From NCBI GenBank assembly GCA_964508715.1, contig CAZDUX010000010.1:62001-126000 (forward strand): a stretch of 64,000 nucleotides of DNA, in the 5' to 3' direction. The notes beneath the pieces were generated by a model. It searched no databases. It had not been told where the DNA came from and was given only the letters and a program-made list of their open reading frames with translations. The first letter of the stretch is position 1; the number at the start of each line of letters is the position of its first letter. The DNA is from JAKALX01 sp964508715. Lineage in GTDB: Bacteria; Chloroflexota; Dehalococcoidia; Tepidiformales; Tepidiformaceae. Of the stretch, positions 1-7,490 are shown one piece after another. Made by a program: the position numbers and the translations under genes.

Positions 1-413
1 ATGTGCGAGGCATAGACACCCTCGAATGGCTCGCTCGAGCCATCCTTGCCAGCGAGGACGTAGACGCTCTTCGCACCGTAAACGCAGTGCGCGGCGGTGA
101 GGATCGTCGCCTTGCCGATAATCGCCCCGCTGCAACTCACGGAGTCGTTTTCGGAGTTCACGATTGCAAGAAAGACGAGCGGCTTCGAAACCGGGTCGGT
201 GGAGGGGATGCGTTGCCGCGAACCGGAAGGCGCTGGAGCAAGAGCATCGGCCGCGCCATGGAATACCGCGGCAGGCGGTTGCTCGGAAGAGGCCGCGAGG
301 GCCTGGATGATGAATGCTGGCGGGGGTGGAGACTGGGCTTCGCCGACGGCTGCCCGCCCGATCGCGGAAACCGCGATGAGAGTGAGGACCACGAGTCCGA
401 TCGTGCGTTTCAC
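1..413 (-). CDS. Secreted trypsin-like serine protease, 3' part outside window
   Basis: Read by hand on the minus strand from a GTG with a strong GGAGGGAG ribosome site just upstream. The first 30 residues (MKRTIGLVVLTLIAVSAIG...) form a signal peptide, so the product is exported. A Pro/Ala-rich stretch follows, then the chymotrypsin-family core CSGAIIGKATILTAAHCVYG, in which the His of TAAHC is the catalytic histidine and the two Cys are positioned like the usual disulfide. About 137 residues are visible; the catalytic Asp and Ser lie beyond the window edge. The substrate cannot be told. The family assignment is firm from the TAAHC motif; activity is unproven because the gene is cut. Confidence 0.85.
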   Translation of the reverse strand, partial: MKRTIGLVVLTLIAVSAIGRAAVGEAQSPPPPAFIIQALAASSEQPPAAVFHGAADALAPAPSGSRQRIPSTDPVSKPLVFLAIVNSENDSVSCSGAIIGKATILTAAHCVYGAKSVYVLAGKDGSSEPFEGVYASH

Positions 414-543
414 AGGCTCCCTCCGCCGACCGGAGTCCGGCCGGTTCGCTGGCCAATATCCTGCGGGCATGCTGGCGAAAATTCGTGAGCCGACAGGCCC
501 TGACTACCGGGCCACTGGGCTCGTTTGCTGTCCGCGAGCACCG

Positions 544-1647
544 TCAATAGACCGTTGCTGAGAGCTGGACGGTGAGGACACCACCGGCGATGTAGGCATC
601 GATCACGAGGCGGAAACCGGGACGGTCATCGGCAATGATGGGGAACGTGGTGCAATCGCCGCCGCCAACACCATCGTCGTCCCAGGCGCCGAGTTCGAGC
701 GTATAGGGAGCGGTCTGGGTGACAACCACCGTGTAGGGGACATTTTCGGGCGTCATGTAGTAGCAGAGAGTGGCAGTGTCGCCGACGTTGTAGGAGTAAG
801 CGTCGATCGCGGCTCCGAAGTTGAATGCGCTGAACGGAATCGGCGTCGGCGTGGGTGTTGGCGCCGGCGGAACAGGGGTTGGCGTTGGCGGAGGCCGTGT
901 GCTCGTGGGCAGGATTACCGGGGTGAATGTCGGCATGACGGCAGGAACAGTAGGCGTCTGGGCCGGAGTGGCCGTACTCGTCGCTGCGCGACCAGCGGAG
1001 GTCGCGGTGCCACCCGCACTCGCTCGAGACGCGGTTGCCGTAGGCGTGACGCCGGATCCGGCGCCCCCGATCACGCCGCCGATTGGCGTTGCTGTCGAAG
1101 TCGCCGCCGGGGTTGTGCCATCTCCCCCGGACCATGCGCGATAGATAATGAATCCGCCAACCACTGCCAGGGCTACCGCACCGCCGATCGCGGCAAGCAG
1201 GAGCCAGGGCGGCCTGCCCCCGATTGCTGCCGGGGCGACGGCGGACGGCGATTCCCATGCCGGGACTGCTGGTGCCACGAGGTAGCCACAGCCATTGCAG
1301 AATCGCGCCTCTGGCTGCAGCAGGTAGCCGCACTGGGGGCAGGCCGGTATCTGCGGCAGTTCGCGAGTGGGAGCGGCAGTCATGGGAGGGGCTAGCTCGA
1401 CGGTCTCGGGGCCAGCCTCAAAAAGGCCGGGCCCAACGCTGACTGTTGACCGGTCGAGGTGCTGTGTCGTTGCGGATGGCCGGTCCATCTCCCCGGTCGG
1501 GCTCGAGCTCGAAGGTATCAGGGTCCGGCTCGTATCTCCCGTCACGGGAGGCTGATTCTCCTCCGATGGCTCGGGGAGCGTCATGCCACAACGGCCGCAA
1601 AAGCGGCTCCCCGGGGGGACCTCGAAGCCACATACATCGCAATCCAT
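544..1647 (-). CDS. Double zinc-ribbon membrane protein with Pro/Thr linker
   Basis: The 367-residue product begins with a zinc ribbon (C3, C6, C17, C20), has a second one at about 103-120 (CPQC...CNGC), a single membrane helix at about 148-170 and then a roughly 100-residue Thr/Pro/Ala-rich stalk ending in PTPTPVPP-type repeats. A C-terminal domain of about 90 residues with two Cys carries no motif I recognise. The topology is probably ribbons inside and stalk and C-domain outside. Such architectures are common in Chloroflexota and Actinobacteria envelope proteins. The role is unknown; a sensor or surface-binding function is speculation. It is monocistronic, divergent from the small gene that follows. 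Confidence 0.8.
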   Translation of the reverse strand: MDCDVCGFEVPPGSRFCGRCGMTLPEPSEENQPPVTGDTSRTLIPSSSSPTGEMDRPSATTQHLDRSTVSVGPGLFEAGPETVELAPPMTAAPTRELPQIPACPQCGYLLQPEARFCNGCGYLVAPAVPAWESPSAVAPAAIGGRPPWLLLAAIGGAVALAVVGGFIIYRAWSGGDGTTPAATSTATPIGGVIGGAGSGVTPTATASRASAGGTATSAGRAATSTATPAQTPTVPAVMPTFTPVILPTSTRPPPTPTPVPPAPTPTPTPIPFSAFNFGAAIDAYSYNVGDTATLCYYMTPENVPYTVVVTQTAPYTLELGAWDDDGVGGGDCTTFPIIADDRPGFRLVIDAYIAGGVLTVQLSATVY

Positions 1648-1751
1648 GGCGCTTCCGCCCTGAGCGTACCGGCAGCACGTGCCGTGGAAACGGTCACTCG
1701 TATCAATGCCGGAGTCCGGATGAACGGAGGGCGATCGAGGCGCGCGAAGTC

Positions 1752-1757
1752 TATAGT
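1752..1757 (+). promoter_or_regulatory. -10 box TATAGT, leaderless start
   Basis: TATAGT is followed by six bases (GGAAGC) and the ATG of the 76-residue gene, so transcription should begin at or next to the start codon. GGAAGC could also act as a weak ribosome site if transcription starts upstream. Confidence 0.55.
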
Positions 1758-1763
1758 GGAAGC

Positions 1764-1994
1764 ATGGCGATGAACTATGAACTCTGGCGGCTGGTCGACG
1801 TGAAGGATGAACAGCGAAGCACGTGGGAATTGGTGGCTACCTTCCCGAACGCGAAGCGGGCGCGCATGCACATTCACGAACTCGCCGGGCCGCACACGGT
1901 GAGCCCCGACGAGGAGATCTACTGGTTCGAAGACAGCGAAGGCACCCACACCTTCCGCATCGAGGCAGTAATGATTCAGCCGCCACGGTCCTGA
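1764..1994 (+). CDS. Small hypothetical protein, 76 aa
   Basis: The start is the ATG behind TATAGT-N6; a longer open frame upstream has no such signal and overlaps the divergent zinc-ribbon gene. The product begins MAMNYELWRLVDVKDEQR and looks like a single compact alpha/beta domain rich in Trp, His and acidic residues, with no signal peptide or membrane segment. I do not recognise the family. The pattern 'ELVATFPNAKRARMHIHELAG' resembles small unannotated proteins that describe a per-residue beta sheet followed by a helix, but no function should be inferred. It is followed 100 bases later by the stress protein with its own ribosome site. Confidence 0.6.
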   Translation: MAMNYELWRLVDVKDEQRSTWELVATFPNAKRARMHIHELAGPHTVSPDEEIYWFEDSEGTHTFRIEAVMIQPPRS

Positions 1995-2095
1995 CTGCGT
2001 TGCCGGGGCCGAGCGGACAGGGAACCTGGTCCTGGAGGCCCTGACGGGGCCGCACCGGCAGAGCATACAGTCCGGGCGAAAGGAGGGACGCACCG

Positions 2096-2632
2096 ATGCG
2101 GATCCTCATTACGCTCGATGGCAGCGAATTCGCAGAACACGCGGTGGCCGGGATGGCGCCATGGGTGCGTCAGTGGGACGCCGAGACCTGGCTGTTGACC
2201 GTGATCGACCCGGATGATGCCCGAAGCACGCAGGCGGGCGACGGGCGCCGCGTAGAACTCCCGGCCGGACTCGATACCGGCCTCGCGCTGCGAGGCATAC
2301 CGGCCGATCCTCCCATTGCCCTGGCCGAGGACCGGGGGCAGGCGCTCACAGCACTACGAATCACCACGGAAGAGACCCTGCAGGGCATCGCCCAGGCCTA
2401 CCTGCCCGGTGCCCGTGTGCAGGTGAATGCCGAGTTCGCGACCTCGGCGCCCGACGCGATCGTGACCTTCGCGGCCGAGCATTCGATCGACTTCATCGCG
2501 ATGAGCACCCACGGGCGGACCGGTGTGAGCCAGGCACTCCTCGGCAGCGTGGCCACCCGGGTGGCACGGCAGGCCGCTGTCCCGGTGATCCTCATTGGCG
2601 AGGGAGTGCCAACCGTCATCCAGCGGCGTTGA
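2096..2632 (+). CDS. Universal stress protein (UspA family)
   Basis: A 178-residue protein with one Usp domain. It starts MRILITLDGSEFAEHAV, the usual first strand and D-G-S loop, and ends with the nucleotide-binding signature STHGRTGVSQALLGSV followed by the VPVILIG strand. The G-x9-GS part of the ATP-binding motif is intact; the first Gly of the canonical G-x2-G is Ser. An AGGAGG ribosome site about 10 bases upstream fixes the start. Usp proteins are cytosolic and bind ATP during stress or growth arrest; the specific partner is unknown. It is likely transcribed alone or with the thiolase pair downstream. Confidence 0.9.
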   Translation: MRILITLDGSEFAEHAVAGMAPWVRQWDAETWLLTVIDPDDARSTQAGDGRRVELPAGLDTGLALRGIPADPPIALAEDRGQALTALRITTEETLQGIAQAYLPGARVQVNAEFATSAPDAIVTFAAEHSIDFIAMSTHGRTGVSQALLGSVATRVARQAAVPVILIGEGVPTVIQRR

Positions 2633-2715
2633 CACGGATGAGCCGGTGCTCGTGAGGTAACCCCGCCGTAGAATCCATGGCGATGCACGCATGATGCTGT
2701 GCGAAGGAGGCGGGA

Positions 2716-3912
2716 ATGGCCGGATTGCAAGGAAAGGCCGCGATCGTCGGGATAGCGGAGTTTGCACCTGAGCGAAAACCCTCCCGCTCGTGGATGGGGC
2801 TCGAGGTGTACTCCGAGCTTGCGCGGCAGGCGCTCGACGACGCCGGGATGTCGATCCGCGACGTCGATGGGCTCATCACGGGGAACAACCTGCAGGAAGC
2901 GCAGATGTTCATCCCGGCGACGCTCATCGAATACATGGGGATCGAGTCGCACTTCTCCGAGGTGCTCGACCTCGGGGGAGCCGCCGGGGCGGGGGCAGTT
3001 CTGCGAGCAGCCGTGGCGATCGAGGCCGGGCTTTGCGAGACAGTGCTCTGCATCATTCATACCACGATGCCGCAGATCAACCCGCATGTTCCCCCGGCGC
3101 AACGTGCACGCGACTGGGGTGGCGGCGTGTGGGGATCACCCCAGGCCGAGTTCGAGATCCCGTTCGGCGCCGTCCAGGGGAGCTACGGCTACGCGATGAT
3201 CGCCAATCGCTACCGGCATGAGTTCGGGCTCACCTACGAGCAGCTCGCGAAGATCGCGGTCGATCAGCGCACAAACGCGCTCGCGAACCCCAAGGCCGTA
3301 TTCCGCAACCAGCCAATCACGATCGCAGACGTGCTCGATTCGCCGATGATCGTCGATCCGCTGCACATGCTGGAGATCGTGATGCCGTGTTTTGGCGGTG
3401 CGGCCGTGGTGGTCACGAGCAAGGAGCGGGCAGCGCGGGGGCGAAACCGGCCAGCGTTCATCGTTGGCGGAGGCGAAAATACGACCCATCGGTCGGTCAC
3501 CTACGAGCCAGATTTCACGCATTCACCGATCAAGGCGGCAGCCGACCGGGCGTGGGCGATGTCGGGGCTCCAGCCTTCAGACATCGACCTCGCATCGCTC
3601 TACGACTGCTACACGATCACCGTGCTCCTGACGATTGAAGATGCAGGCTTCTGCGCCAAGGGCGAGGGTCCGAAGTTCGTCGAGGAACACGACCTCACGT
3701 ACAAAGGCGACTTCCCGATGAACACCCACGGCGGCCAGCTCAGCTTCGGCCAGTCGGGTCTCGCGGGCGGCATGTCGCACATCACAGAGGCGTACCTGCA
3801 GATGACGGGGCGTGCCGGCGACCGGCAGCTCGAGCGCTGTGACAACGTGTTCGTGAACGGAAACGGCGGAATCATGAGTGAGCAGGTCTCGCTGGTACTA
3901 CGGGGGGAGTAG
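2716..3912 (+). CDS. Thiolase-fold acyl-CoA protein (lipid-transfer type)
   Basis: The 398-residue product has the thiolase fold: N-terminal AAIVGIAEFAPE, the central SGLQPSDIDLASLYDCYTI region and the C-terminal NTHGGQLSFGQSGLAGG loop. Where degradative thiolases carry the nucleophilic Cys, this one has LGGAAGAGAVLRAAVA, so it is not a conventional acetyl-CoA acetyltransferase. It belongs with the SCP2-thiolase-like proteins that pair with DUF35 partners, some of which are retro-aldolases acting on side-chain CoA thioesters. The DUF35 gene starts two bases after its stop, so the two are almost certainly a complex. The ribosome site GGAGG precedes the ATG. The substrate is unknown. Confidence 0.85.
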   Translation: MAGLQGKAAIVGIAEFAPERKPSRSWMGLEVYSELARQALDDAGMSIRDVDGLITGNNLQEAQMFIPATLIEYMGIESHFSEVLDLGGAAGAGAVLRAAVAIEAGLCETVLCIIHTTMPQINPHVPPAQRARDWGGGVWGSPQAEFEIPFGAVQGSYGYAMIANRYRHEFGLTYEQLAKIAVDQRTNALANPKAVFRNQPITIADVLDSPMIVDPLHMLEIVMPCFGGAAVVVTSKERAARGRNRPAFIVGGGENTTHRSVTYEPDFTHSPIKAAADRAWAMSGLQPSDIDLASLYDCYTITVLLTIEDAGFCAKGEGPKFVEEHDLTYKGDFPMNTHGGQLSFGQSGLAGGMSHITEAYLQMTGRAGDRQLERCDNVFVNGNGGIMSEQVSLVLRGE

Positions 3913-3914
3913 GC

Positions 3915-4331
3915 ATGTCGAAATACCGAAAGAATCCAGTGCCCGTACCGGTGCCAACACCCGTGACACAGCCGTTTTGGGACGCGACGAAGGACCACCG
4001 GCTGCTGCTACAGAAATGTGGCAACGGCCATGTCTTCTACTATGCCCGGACGCATTGCCCCGAGTGCCTCACGAACGAAGTGAACTGGGTGGAGGCATCG
4101 GGCCGTGGCAAGCTCTACAGCTACACCGTGGCGAGGCGGCCGCAGTCGCCCGAGTTTGCGGAAGATCTCCCCTACATCATCGCCGCGATCACGCTCGAAG
4201 AGGGCCCGCGGATGACGAGCCTGCTGGTGGAGGCCGACCCGGACAACGTCGTGATCGATGGTCCGGTAGAGGTGGCGTGGGACGACCTGGATGGGCTCTC
4301 CATGCCCTATTTTCGGCCGGTGAAGGCGTAG
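3915..4331 (+). CDS. DUF35 OB-fold/zinc-ribbon partner of the thiolase
   Basis: A 138-residue protein with an N-terminal rubredoxin-like ribbon (C35, possibly H39, then C48 and C51 in CPEC) and a C-terminal OB-fold beginning GRGKLYSYTVARR. DUF35 proteins bind acyl-CoA through the OB-fold and associate with thiolase-fold partners, as ChsH2 does with Ltp2. The two-base gap behind the thiolase stop indicates translational coupling and a 1:1 complex. The first ribbon knuckle (CGNGH) is less regular than the usual CxxC. It probably delivers or orients a CoA ester for the neighbouring enzyme; this last point is inferred from the family. Confidence 0.88.
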   Translation: MSKYRKNPVPVPVPTPVTQPFWDATKDHRLLLQKCGNGHVFYYARTHCPECLTNEVNWVEASGRGKLYSYTVARRPQSPEFAEDLPYIIAAITLEEGPRMTSLLVEADPDNVVIDGPVEVAWDDLDGLSMPYFRPVKA

Positions 4332-4344
4332 TTCGATTGTCGTA

Positions 4345-4371
4345 CTAGCACTCTTGACATGCGAGTGCTAA
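4345..4371. promoter_or_regulatory. CIRCE element (HrcA operator)
   Basis: CTAGCACTC, nine bases, GAGTGCTAA matches the CIRCE consensus TTAGCACTC-N9-GAGTGCTAA at 17 of 18 arm positions. CIRCE is bound by the heat-shock repressor HrcA. The spacer contains a TTGACA -35 hexamer. Flanking it, TTCGATTGT (4332-4340) and ACAATCGAA (4379-4387) form a second perfect inverted repeat almost concentric with CIRCE. It precedes the FmdB-type gene rather than groESL or dnaK. Confidence 0.9.
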
Positions 4372-4383
4372 GGCGCGAACAAT
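4354..4383 (+). promoter_or_regulatory. Promoter of the FmdB-type gene
   Basis: A perfect -35 TTGACA lies in the CIRCE spacer and AACAAT (4 of 6 to TATAAT) follows after 18 bases. HrcA bound to CIRCE would directly cover the -35. Confidence 0.6.
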
Positions 4384-4423
4384 CGAATTGAGTGGTTTGC
4401 GCATCCTGTTCCGAGGTTTCCCC

Positions 4424-4738
4424 TTGCCTACGTACGAATATCACTGCCCTGCCTGCCAGGCGACATACGAGCTGCGGCAGGGCTTTTCAGCCGAGACGAC
4501 CCATACCTGCGAGGAGTGCGGCAAAGGGATCGCCAAGCGTGTCCTCCACGCGCCGCCGGTAGTCTTCAAGGGGGGTGGCTGGTACGTAACGGACAGTCGC
4601 AGCAGGAACCCGGCCGGGGCAGGTGAGTCAAAGGGCGAGAGCGGCTCTGAAAGTGACAGCGGGAGTTCCGCGGATTCGAGCGCAGCAACCCCTGCGGCAT
4701 CGAGTTCTTCCGGGTCGGACGCGTCGGCCGCATCCTGA
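4424..4738 (+). CDS. FmdB-family zinc-ribbon protein, TTG start
   Basis: The start is set at TTG because the family begins MPTYEYxC and the reading here is (M)PTYEYHCPACQ, with GAGG eight bases upstream; an in-frame extension upstream would overlap the promoter. The 104-residue product has the small ribbon CPAC...CEEC (residues about 7-41), then PVVFKGGGWYVTDS, which is the typical FmdB end, and finally a Ser/Ala/Gly/Glu-rich disordered tail of about 40 residues. FmdB-type proteins were named as putative regulators, but their biochemical role is not established. The CIRCE operator upstream predicts heat-shock induction. Confidence 0.88.
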   Translation: MPTYEYHCPACQATYELRQGFSAETTHTCEECGKGIAKRVLHAPPVVFKGGGWYVTDSRSRNPAGAGESKGESGSESDSGSSADSSAATPAASSSSGSDASAAS

Positions 4739-4764
4739 CCTGCCATCACCCATTGCGACAATGA

Positions 4765-4796
4765 GCCGGGGCGCGCGACGCCCCGGCTTTTTGTTT
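4765..4796 (+). terminator. Rho-independent terminator
   Basis: GCCGGGGCG, loop CGCGA, CGCCCCGGC form a perfect nine-pair stem followed by TTTTTGTTT. It closes the FmdB transcript. Confidence 0.95.
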
Positions 4797-4894
4797 GGTT
4801 CGCCTGGTGGGCTCGCGGCTGAAGCTCGTCAGCGGTACTCTCGAATGCGCAAACATCCCAGGTGGGTGACCTTTCGAGCCGGGGTAGCACAGGC

Positions 4895-5740
4895 ATGAGA
4901 GAAATCGACGCAACGCAGATCACGGAAGTGGTCGCCCGCATGGCAGTGGAAGCGACGCACTTCCTGCCCGAGGATGTCGAGGGCGCCATCCGGAGTGCAC
5001 GGCAGACCGAGCGGTCGCCGCTTGGGGTCCAGATCATCGACGAGATCCTGGAGAACGCTGAGATTGCACGGACGCGGATGCTGCCGCTCTGCCAGGACAC
5101 GGGGCAGGCAGTAGTGCACGTGGAACTCGGCCAGGATGTGCACATCACCGGCGGTTACCTCATCGACGCGATCAACGAAGGGATTCGCAAGGGATACGGC
5201 GAGGGCTACCTGAGGAAGTCCATCGCGGCAAGGCCCTTCAGCGCACGAACGAACACGGGCGATAACACGCCGGGCATCATCCACACGGAGATCGTTCCCG
5301 GCGACAAGGTGCACCTCTACTTCATGCCGAAGGGTGGCGGCTGCGAGAACATGAGCCGCTACCAGAACTTCCTGCCAGGCATGGGCAAGCAGGCGGTGAT
5401 CGATTTCGTGTGCGAGACGGTAGATATGTCGGGCGGTAACCCGTGCCCGCCGCTGGTCATTGGTGTCGGTGTGGGCGGTACAGCCGAGAAGGCGATGGCG
5501 ATGGCCAAGCACACCCTGTTCCGCAAGATTGGGTCGCGCCACAGCGATGAAGAAGTCGCAGCGCTGGAAGACGAACTCCTGGATGCCGTCAACGCGCTGG
5601 GCGTGGGGCCGCAGGCAGTCGGGGGATCAACAACCGCCCTGGACGTCTTCGTGGAGACGCATCCAACACACATCACCGCCCTGCCCGTCGCGGTCAACAT
5701 CCAGTGTCATAGCGCCCGCACCAGGGACGTGGTGCTCTGA
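4895..5740 (+). CDS. Class I fumarate hydratase, alpha subunit
   Basis: A 281-residue subunit of the [4Fe-4S] fumarase that interconverts fumarate and malate in the TCA cycle. Cluster-ligand cysteines are visible at C66 (LCQDTG), C184 (NPCPP) and C271 (IQCHSAR), as in class I fumarases. The loop GGGCENMS has Cys150 where Ser is usual. I chose the ATG giving MREIDATQITEVV; an ATG 33 bases earlier adds an unrelated leader. The beta subunit lies downstream behind an acetyltransferase gene, an unusual split. L(+)-tartrate dehydratase is a related alternative, but the context favours fumarase. Confidence 0.9.
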   Translation: MREIDATQITEVVARMAVEATHFLPEDVEGAIRSARQTERSPLGVQIIDEILENAEIARTRMLPLCQDTGQAVVHVELGQDVHITGGYLIDAINEGIRKGYGEGYLRKSIAARPFSARTNTGDNTPGIIHTEIVPGDKVHLYFMPKGGGCENMSRYQNFLPGMGKQAVIDFVCETVDMSGGNPCPPLVIGVGVGGTAEKAMAMAKHTLFRKIGSRHSDEEVAALEDELLDAVNALGVGPQAVGGSTTALDVFVETHPTHITALPVAVNIQCHSARTRDVVL

Positions 5741-5750
5741 GGCGCGAGGC

Positions 5751-6776
5751 GTGAAAACGGCGGCGGGTAGCAGCGTGCGTCTACGGGTCGCCGATGCGGC
5801 AAGCATCGACCCGGCAAGCGTTGCCGAGGTGGTGAACGCTGCCTTCCGTCAGCACGCGCTGGTGACTACCGACCGGACTTCGGCAGCAGGAGTAACTGAA
5901 GAGATGGGCAGGGATGGCCTCTTCATCCTTGCCGAGGACGATGAGGGGCTCCTCGGGACGGCTCTCGTCAGGCCGTCACTCCACGTGGACAGCGACGGCA
6001 TCGATGAGACCGTGAATGAGCCCTATGCCGCATACATTGGACTTGTCTGCGTGGCCCCGCGCGCCGCTCGCTCGGGGGTCGGCAAGCAGGTGATGGCGCG
6101 GGCCGAGCAGCTTGCTGCGGAACGCGGGCATTCGCAGGCGACACTGGGCGCCGTTCGCGAGATGGGGAATGTCGGCTACTACGAGTCGCTTGGATACCGC
6201 ATCGTCGCTTCCCAGGGGTTCGCGGCGGGGAAGTGGGGGCTCGCGGCCAACTTCGAGCACTGCACGATGGTCAAGGATCTCATCGTCATCCGTGAGGCGA
6301 GGCCAGATGAGGCGGAGACGATCGCCGGGATCATCAACCGCGCGTACGAGGTGGAGGCATTCTTCAAGATTGGAGACCGCACCGACACCCCCGAAATCCG
6401 CGAACTCATGAGCAGCGACACCTTCCTGGTAGCGGAATCGGGCGGGCGTCTCATCGGCAGCGTGCGGGTTTCACAACATGGCTCCGAAGGGCACTTCGCC
6501 ATGCTATCGGTGGAGCCGGCGTTCAAGGGCCGGGGCCTCGGACGGAGGCTGGTAGCAGCCGCCGAGACGTGGGCGGTGAATCACGGGTGCACCGAGATGA
6601 CCCTCGAAGTGGTGAACCTTCGCACGGAACTGTTCCCGTGGTACGCGAGGCTCGGCTACACCATCTACGCGACGGAGCCATGGCCGGAGGACAACAAGGA
6701 GCGGATCAGCCAGCCAGCCCACTTCGTGTTGCTGCGAAGGGACCTGCCGGGGTTGCCCGGCGAGGAGGAAGGATAG
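5751..6776 (+). CDS. Tandem double-GNAT acetyltransferase
   Basis: The 341-residue protein contains two complete GNAT domains. The first (about 1-170) includes the acetyl-CoA loop VAPRAARSGVGKQVM; the second (about 177-335) includes VEPAFKGRGLGRRLV. Both keep the (R/Q)xxGxG/A pattern of motif A, so both may bind acetyl-CoA. GNAT enzymes acetylate amines on small molecules, peptides or proteins; the substrate is unknown. The GTG start lies ten bases after the fumarase alpha stop behind a GAGG, and the fumarase beta gene begins four bases after its stop. All three therefore look like one transcript. An in-frame extension into fumarase alpha is a shadow. Confidence 0.85.
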   Translation: MKTAAGSSVRLRVADAASIDPASVAEVVNAAFRQHALVTTDRTSAAGVTEEMGRDGLFILAEDDEGLLGTALVRPSLHVDSDGIDETVNEPYAAYIGLVCVAPRAARSGVGKQVMARAEQLAAERGHSQATLGAVREMGNVGYYESLGYRIVASQGFAAGKWGLAANFEHCTMVKDLIVIREARPDEAETIAGIINRAYEVEAFFKIGDRTDTPEIRELMSSDTFLVAESGGRLIGSVRVSQHGSEGHFAMLSVEPAFKGRGLGRRLVAAAETWAVNHGCTEMTLEVVNLRTELFPWYARLGYTIYATEPWPEDNKERISQPAHFVLLRRDLPGLPGEEEG

Positions 6777-6780
6777 CCCC

Positions 6781-7374
6781 ATGGCCGACTCAATTGCACT
6801 CACGACGCCACTGACGGATGAGATCATCGACCGCCTGAACATCGGCGACCACGTCACATTTTCCGGGGTGATTTACACCGCACGCGATGCTGCCCATAAG
6901 CGCCTGATTGAACTGCAGAAACGAGGTGAGCCGCTTCCGGTGGATCTTCGAGGACAGGTTATTTACTACGTGGGACCGACGCCGCCACGTCCCGGCGCCG
7001 TGATCGGGTCGGCGGGACCAACGACGGCGATGCGCCTCGACCCATACACAGAGCCGATGCTGGAGCTCGGGCTCAAGGGGATCATCGGCAAGGGTGGCCG
7101 CGGACCGGGCGTCCGGGCGGCTATCGCCAGGCACCACGCACTCTATTGCATCGCAGTCGGGGGAACAGGCGCACTGCTGAACCGCCACATCAAGAAGGCA
7201 GAAGTGGTGGCCTTCGAGGACCTGGGGACCGAGGCAATCCGGCGGCTGGAGGTCGAAGGATTCCCGGCAATCGTCGTGAACGACTGCCGCGGGAACGACC
7301 TTCTCGAGCAAGGGAAGCAACAATACCGGACGAGTTCGAGGCCCATCCCGGCGGTGCAGTCACTCGGCGGCTGA
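6781..7374 (+). CDS. Class I fumarate hydratase, beta subunit
   Basis: A 197-residue C-terminal-domain subunit that completes the iron-sulfur fumarase. The family pattern is clear: LNIGDHVTFSGVIYTARDAAHKR, YYVGPTPPRPG, SAGPTTAMRLDPY and the GKGG loop. It forms the active site with the alpha subunit located one gene upstream. A ribosome site (GAGGAAGGA) sits just before the ATG inside the end of the GNAT gene. Length is normal. Paired with the alpha gene the assignment is secure apart from the fumarate/tartrate ambiguity common to this family. Confidence 0.9.
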   Translation: MADSIALTTPLTDEIIDRLNIGDHVTFSGVIYTARDAAHKRLIELQKRGEPLPVDLRGQVIYYVGPTPPRPGAVIGSAGPTTAMRLDPYTEPMLELGLKGIIGKGGRGPGVRAAIARHHALYCIAVGGTGALLNRHIKKAEVVAFEDLGTEAIRRLEVEGFPAIVVNDCRGNDLLEQGKQQYRTSSRPIPAVQSLGG

Positions 7375-7388
7375 GGGAAGCGGACCAG

Positions 7389-7457
7389 ACCTGCTGCTAT
7401 CTGGATGGGAACGAGCGCGGCGGCCGGCTCCGTTCCCAATGCCGGGCCGCAGCAGGT
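7389..7457. other. Nested inverted repeats between convergent genes
   Basis: ACCTGCTGC pairs with GCAGCAGGT (outer arms) and TGGGAACG with CGTTCCCA (inner arms, 7406-7413 and 7431-7438), with further GC pairing inside. It lies between the convergent fumarase beta and NnrS-like genes and can fold on either strand. There is no U-run, so a bidirectional end structure is likelier than a classical terminator. Confidence 0.5.
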
Positions 7458-7490
7458 GCTCACTCACCGGGGGTCCCGAAGGCTCGTGTC

